This document shows positions 57,994-64,000 of a DNA stretch of 64,000 nucleotides, one piece after another. The translations under genes and the position numbers were made by a program. Origin of the DNA: Metallyticus violacea (Eukaryota > Arthropoda > Insecta > Mantodea > Metallyticidae); contig CM060843.1 of the NCBI GenBank assembly GCA_030762175.1, positions 116,458,869 through 116,522,868 of the forward strand, read 5' to 3'. Numbering within the stretch: the stretch's first letter is position 1; each line of letters starts with the position of its first letter. Below the pieces are notes generated by a model. The model ran no database searches, was not told where the DNA came from, and saw nothing but the letters and a program-made list of their open reading frames with translations.

Positions 57994-59631
57994 CGCTCTT
58001 CCTTAGCAGACGCAGTCATGTTGGGGTTAATATTTTGATTTAACAATAACATTTTTTCAAGGAGCTTCTTGGCTGAATACTCAGTGACCCACGTATTTGT
58101 ATTACCGTAGTAAGCTATAAAAACATTTTTTTAATTTTTTTCTAAATTTTAGTATGATCTAAAAGCAAAACTTTTCTTTAACTATTTTTATTAATGTTTT
58201 GTCAGATGATTTTCAGGGCATTAAGTGAATATATCTTTCCTTAGGAATGCATTGTATAGTTATATCATTTACGTTTATTGTATTATTCTGTTTCTGTTTT
58301 TGAGATAAGAAGATTAGTTGTTTTGAACCTATTATTATTTTTATTACCTTGCTGAGATTTAATGCAGTTTCATAGTAAAATGAGCCAAATTCGTTATAAC
58401 ATGTTGCGAATACCTTTGTCTTAAATTTTAATGTAAATCATTGCAAATGTAAAATAATGTAAATTTTTGCTGCAGTACATTCAATTTACGTGATACCAAT
58501 ATTTAATATGTCGCACCCCACCCCACTATTTTAGTACTTTTCAAATAATTATATATGTAAAGTTTATTAATGATATATGTTTAAATAAACTGTATATTAA
58601 TACGATACTTGAATTTTATTACGTCATCCTTCTCCTCCGGTGTAATTAAGTCAACTTTCCAGGGTACCTTTCGCGCTTACTTGACTACTACAATCATCAA
58701 CGTGAAAATATTTTTAATGTTACAAATGCCAGTTGAGGATTTTTTGCAGTCAGTGACAACACATAGAGAACGTTCTCTGTTATGCAATATTAATATTCAA
58801 TTAACACCTTTATGTTTGTAAAGGAGTATACGAAACTTGGAATAGTTTTGTACTCTGGAGTTTTTTAAGTTCATAAAAGAAATAAATGCTTTGGAAACTT
58901 CTTCTGTATTTTGAAATGTTCCACTTAAAATCGGAAACCCCATATTTCCTAAATAAAATGGCTGCAGGAATATATTGCATTCAGTTAACATTTTCACGAC
59001 ATTAGCTTTCGGTGGCATACATAAAAGCAGAACGTTATGACCATCAAAATAGGTAACAAAGTTTAATTTACACTATCGAATAAAATTAATAGCTTCATGA
59101 TTTTTTATAGAATTTAGTGTTATACGTGTAAAAGGTATTGAATATTCTTCAAAGATTGGTCCCTGAATTTGTGCAAGTGCGTGGAATTACATATAATTTG
59201 CAATATGAATCAACTTTGTCAAATTTGTAATTTATTGAAGTATGATGCACAAATTTGAAAGTTCTATTAGACTGACTATGAATTGTTGGCTTGTTGTCAA
59301 TAGCAATTAGCAAAACTTGGGCGTAAAGTTTTATTATCCTAATAAAATACTTGATAAATTGTTAAAAGTATTAATTATAATGTTTTATAAATATTTTAAA
59401 TATACTAATTGTAAAAGATTCATATTTTAAAATTAATTATTTTACCAAGGAATTATCTAATCTTCTTATTTTATAACATATTTTATTTTTATTACATAAA
59501 TATTTTGGAGTAAGACCTTTTAAACTCGCGCCAAGTAGATGGTCTTACTGCGATACACCGCTGGACGTGGTTATTCTGAAAACGTTAAATATTGTTCCAT
59601 TCCGACATTAGGCTGGGCTATCACATTCCAC

Positions 59632-59632
<1 letters not shown>
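57994..59632. other. AT-rich sequence; 3' UTR if the preceding exon is real
   Basis: Several AATAAA-like hexamers occur (for example aataaa near 58583), but in such AT-rich sequence they carry little weight. No gene seen. Confidence 0.4.

Positions 59633-59665
<33 letters not shown>
59633..59665. repeat. (CA)n microsatellite
   Basis: About fifteen ca units. Confidence 0.97.
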
Positions 59666-59666
<1 letters not shown>

Positions 59667-59839
59667 CTTATACGAATAGTAGTGTAGTGTGAACTATACA
59701 CAAAATTGAAATTAGAAATGAAATCTGAAACCGTCCTTGGTAACCCATCAATTATGAGAAATTAATTAGAATATACATAACATTTTAATTTCAGTTAGCT
59801 GTAAGTGAAGGGTTCTGTAAGTATGTAAAAATGTAACGA

Positions 59840-60505
59840 AAAGCAGGCATTCTCGCTGGGTCTGCAGAGGGACATTCTGGCAGACAATAGGGTAAATATT
59901 TTCTTTTGTTCATTGGAAGGGGACTGCTTTTTCCCGGCAGGTATGCTGGCAAAGATGAACGTAACACCTGTGCTACGGTAAATTACGTTGAACTCTAGCG
60001 TACGATAGAAATTGAGATTGAACAGTGGATGAATCGCCAAGTTGTTAAGCTCAGAAATCTGACTAGCCAATAATATGAGAGTTGCATGAAGTCGCTGATA
60101 GCCTATAAGGATGTTTAAATCCACAGTGACAGGAAAAAAAAGCTGCCCTTTATCACGTGGTCCAGCGAGTCTTATGGAGTAGTAAGGACATGAAATCACC
60201 CTTTATGAGAACTAGCCTTGGGAACTGGCAAGGGAACATCAATGTCCCAGCTTCATTTCCGTTAGGCGCTTCTTCTTAGCGTCAGAAAACTACAGTTTGT
60301 CAAGTAAGCTCTGTGCTTCTGCCAACTGTCTCTTTAGTGCGATCCGAAGAGAAACGCCCTGGTACACACTTTTTGTTGAATAAACGACGTCAACTGGCAG
60401 ATAGCAAAGTGTTCTTTCTCATCCACACATCACCTTTAATTCCCGTTACTCAATCCGGCACTTTCAAGTCTCAAGAACCAGCAACTTCCCTGTAGATCGA
60501 TAAGA
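59840..60505 (-). repeat. Unrecognised dispersed repeat E, copy 2 (inverted)
   Basis: Reverse-complement counterpart of 33884-34540. It begins on the minus strand at ttatcgatctacaggga (60505). The LNKRRQLAD and FFLIHTSPLIP frame appears on the plus strand at 60378-60450. Copy-specific indels show independent decay. Its neighbours differ from those of copy 1, so the shared region itself is the repeat unit. Confidence 0.9.
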
Positions 60506-60599
60506 AGAGTTATTTAGTGGTGAGCTGTATCTGCAAATGTGACTGTGGGTTATGAACTCATGAGACTCTGGATTCCCATTCGGAAAATTTCAAACAAAG

Positions 60600-60790
60600 T
60601 TCTTGAAAGCTTCTTTCATGAGTAGCCTCAATTTTTCTGCTTTTCGCCACTGTAGCCCAGTTGTCAAAATCTTCCTTTAACTTGTCCTATCTTCTTCTTT
60701 TGTACTCTACGTTTCTGTGGCCAATTCTTGGTTGCCAAGTTGCGACGACTCGATTAATTAATTAGGATTCTCCAACTTCCTTTGTTCATA
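60600..60790 (-). pseudogene. Possible LINE C-terminal fragment
   Basis: The minus strand reads RNVEYKRRR, a stop, then DKLKEDFDNWATVAKSR and ERSFQEL. The Arg-rich run followed by a WxxVAxxR motif resembles the last part of some LINE polyproteins (RRWxDDxxxxxxxxWxxxAQDRxxW). It sits directly upstream, in the sense of this strand, of repeat E copy 2. The match is weak and rests on spacing and charge pattern. Confidence 0.3.
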
Positions 60791-62725
60791 AATTTCCTCA
60801 GCAATTCCTTTTCTTTTCACGTTAGAATATAAGTTTGAGCTCAATTCAGAAGCAATGGGAAACACTAGTGTCCATTATTGTTCATTTGGTCCTTATGGAA
60901 TGCTTTTATCCTAGAGTAATGTGTAAGGTATAATCCAGTATTTTTACTAAAGGCTGCAAGCGAATTCCAGGGGGTGATAGACAAGTCAAAACAAGTGTAA
61001 ACAGTATAGTGCTCTTTTATCGCGCAATTTTTCCCATTAGTCAAATGGAACAACTAGGGCTTCGACAAGCAACCACTGTATTCACAGTGTTAAGCTGTGT
61101 TTCTACTCCCTCATTTCGTTGTCAACATGCCAATCACCAGCATCATTCTGGCTACAGGGGCTTTTAAATGCAAAGGCTTGTAGAAACAGCTACTATTTCT
61201 GAGCGAGAGTGTCTATCAATGCAGAGCTGTAGGAAAATTGTGTACAGCGCTGATGAATGCTACATGGTAAATGTCTCTTTATACAAAAAATAGCTTTCAC
61301 AAGTTCGATAAATTTGTTATTATTCTATATTATTTGTATATGTTAAGGGTTTTTAACATAGGTGTTCAAGAAGGCTTATATAAGAATTTTAATTATTTTA
61401 TCTCAAAATTTGTTTTAACTATTGGTACCACTTCTTATAGCTTGAATTAAATATTTCAGACAGCTCTACCACACCTAAGTGTTAAGTTTCAGTCACTAAT
61501 CCACTCACTATTCGTCTATGGAGAAAAATACGCATTACATATAATTTTTGTGGGAGTAATATTATGGTTATTTTCTCATTAAATTTCAGCATATGAATCT
61601 ATTTGAAATCAGATAGGAAAACTTCGAGGTGAAGGCAGGAACTCGAAAACGGAAATTTGGCTTAGAGTGCCGAAGTTCTTACAATATGAACTACCATGTC
61701 CTGTCCGACTAAAATAGCAAATCTCTCCCATGTGTGTCTGCATATCCTGAAGACTTCTAAGGTTATTTTGTTGCACAACCGAAGAAGCAATTCTAAATCT
61801 TTGAGAACTTGTATCCCAGGTTTTGTGTTAACTACATTATTACGATTAATTTGAAAATATTATTTTGTATTGTTTTTTTATTTTTGTCGTATTTGTTAAC
61901 TTATTCTTCTGGTAGCTACGATCACTTGTGAAAAAAGATTAAGAAGCTACATGAAATTTTATTTTGTACAGTGTTCTTTTCCTAATTTTATCTGACCACA
62001 TTTAGGAATATAGTTTACCTATCTTGCATTTTTGTAATTTGTGCAAACAGAAATACAATGCGTTTCGTTAGGCTCTGGCAGAATACATTTCAACAAATTG
62101 GGTATAATTTATTTTTAATTTTTAATGTTATGTTTACCAAAAGATATCTGGAAACACTTGCATGTTTCCATAAGATTACATAAAATTAACATTTTTTCGC
62201 TTATGAACGTTTCTCTCCCACCCTCTCTTCACACAGACAATATTTTTCCTCAGACATTGTCCTATGAGACATTATTTATAAGCCGACACCCAAATTTAAA
62301 TAGATTGATTATAGTGAGCATTTTACTCATGCGAGTAGTTTCATTTATATTTCTGTACAAGTGTTGAATTGTTGCGTTTAAAATGTTATTTTCTCGGCAG
62401 AGTGAGAATACTACTCCCAGTCATAAAATCTGACCTGCGAATTTCTGTTGCCTATTGTATCAATATTGTATAGAAGGCCCAAGGACATGGCAAACCGATA
62501 TTTTCTGGAGGAAATTCTTAAGTAGAGTCCGTGGAAAAGATGTTTATTTTGTATTCTGTTAGAGAATTGTAAAGCAGGGTAAGCGTAATAAAGCATATGG
62601 CAACTGCCAGGGATGAAAAGCAAGTGAATAACATCTTCAAGGGATGAAGCTAACGGCTCGAGTTGATATCTACATGTTAAAAGTCAGTAGGCCATGTTTA
62701 TTTAGTCTTACAATTTTGAGATTCC
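60791..62725. other. AT-rich sequence, no gene seen
   Basis: No motif recognised; the 80-codon frame at 62125-62367 is unsupported. Confidence 0.45.
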
Positions 62726-62880
62726 GCAGTCAGCTTTGCAAGAGTATTCAGCGGAACATTATAAGTAGAAGGTCATTCTCAGTTCTGTTCAGTTCAGTTA
62801 GTGGAAAGCTGTAGTCAGTCTTGGAAGAGTATTCAGTGTGGAAGATAGGCATGGTCAGTTCAGTTCCGTTCAGTTGAAGA
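62726..62880. repeat. Diverged tandem duplication, unit about 85 bp
   Basis: gcagtcagctttgcaagagt (62726) and gtagtcagtcttggaagagt (62811) begin two similar units, each followed by attcag and later by repeated gttcagttcagtt-type words. Only the start and the cagttc-rich part align well. Confidence 0.7.
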
Positions 62881-64000
62881 GCTTTATTAGGTGGGTTCAG
62901 TTGCGTCTCAGGTTTAGCTGATTTCAGGATCAGTCTTTATCAAATTAAGAAATGTCAGAGTGATCGTCATAGTTAATGTGAAAGTGGCACATATTCTCCA
63001 GGAAATAACGGCGGCAAATTTTAGGTGGAAAAGACCATGAACAATAAACTGTGTTTCATCTCCTATAACAAGAAATCTTAATAATCTCCAAGACGCCTTT
63101 CCCTATGGCCACAGGACCATAAAAGTATCCAGCAGCAGAGTCTCAACAGCCCTGGCAAAACCATAAGTCAGCGGAAACCAATCATTGAAGAGGAAGATAT
63201 TTTCCTCTGAGATTACAATTATCAATCCAACCAATTAATCAAGGCAAATTAATTTCCTTTTTCCAAATATTTCCTTCCACATATTTAATTAACACCCTTC
63301 TAATAAAAACCGCTGCATCTAATAATTTATTCTGGTCTTTAGAACTTTAATACAATTGCCACCATTGCCAGTTCCAGAGGTTTACTGAATATATAATCAA
63401 AAAATAATAACATTAAATTTTCTTTAGCCACTTTTGCACTCTTACCACATGATCAATTCCTTAAAAACATTCAGCTTTATTGTAGGACTAACACTTTAAT
63501 AAGTCTTCATGATTAATAATTATTGTATTGTCATTTGCCGTTTGAAAAAATTAAACCAAAGATTTTTCAAGGACTTTTCAGCGGACGCCGATCTTAAACA
63601 TAAAAGGTTTTCTTTGCTAGCGTACTGTCATTTTCTGAAACTTTTCTCGGAGGTGTCGTTTTTGTTGTAGTTTTTTTATTGATAGAAACTTTTTTCTATT
63701 GACACTAAATTCTTTTTTGCATTTCAATATTATTAACATTTCTATAACTACCGAAAGTAGTGGTGGGAATGTCTCTTTTTCGCCTGCACTGCTTTCATTT
63801 GATTTATGTTTATAATTGCCTGCCTTCACATAGGTTTCAGTTCACTTATTTGGAAGATGATAAACTTTTCTATGGGATGAATCACGTTATATTGTACATC
63901 TGAAGACTGCACTGAATTATCAGTAAATCACGGCTTACGCCTCTAAATGTAAAATTGGTTGGAGCGAATTTAAGTACTTATCAAAACTTTCGCAATCTTT
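62881..64000. other. No gene seen to the end of the window
   Basis: AT-rich, with a slightly GC-richer part at 63.05-63.20 kb. No motif recognised. Confidence 0.45.

Noticed and set aside
59795..60199. 134-codon minus-strand open frame, the longest in the window
   Set aside because: It runs through repeat E copy 2, and the matching frame is interrupted in copy 1, so there is no sign of coding constraint.

Overview
This 64-kb window looks like intergenic (or very long intronic) DNA from a large, AT-rich insect genome. It has no intact host gene, no operon-like layout and no bacterial signals. The evidence for an insect is a high density of tRNA-derived SINEs, several decayed mariner/Tc1-type transposons, non-LTR retrotransposon (LINE) remnants, a PIF/Harbinger fragment, many microsatellites, and a short interstitial run of TTAGG, the canonical insect telomere motif. 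A cockroach or termite-like genome would fit the SINE style, but that is inference; I could not search a database.

The main repeat is a tRNA-headed SINE, here called family A, about 280-300 bp long. I count twelve loci, on both strands and at different stages of decay. The copy at 48.4 kb is full length with a perfect 13-bp target-site duplication and fixes both ends of the element. The copy at 19.3 kb is 5'-truncated inside box B but has a perfect 14-bp duplication. A second tRNA-derived SINE (family B) has copies at 28.2 and 37.9 kb, and a possible third (family C) lies at 15.1 kb.

Layout. 0.7-2.0 kb: decayed mariner (its internally deleted sibling is at 54.4-55.0 kb). 7.9-8.3 kb: 159-bp tandem duplication. 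9.7, 14.7 and 18.6 kb: SINE A. 16.8-17.9 kb: decayed 20-bp minisatellite split by a Tc1/mariner-like relic whose missing middle part is represented by a separate relic near 27 kb. 19.3 kb: truncated SINE A. 20.8-21.6 kb and 24.2-24.6 kb: LINE reverse-transcriptase remnants. 28-31 kb: SINE B, small tandem duplications, SINE A. 31.5-32.2 kb: unidentified decayed reading frame. 33.5-33.8 kb: Harbinger transposase piece. 33.9-34.5 kb and, inverted, 59.8-60.5 kb: two copies of an unrecognised repeat of about 660 bp. 35.5-36.0 kb: LINE 3' end. 41.2-41.5 kb: MADF-like fragment. 43.0 kb: Tc1-like relic. 43.8-45.8 kb: nested stack in which a mariner relic is apparently interrupted first by a SINE and then by a second mariner. 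57.9 kb: a short segment that looks like a 3'-terminal protein-coding exon.

The elements record a history of insertion and decay rather than a working gene system. I found no convincing new multi-gene system. The items most worth a second look are the nested stack at 43.8-45.8 kb, the relic inside the 20-bp minisatellite, the unrecognised 660-bp repeat, the possible terminal exon at 57.88 kb and the decayed frame at 31.5-32.2 kb.
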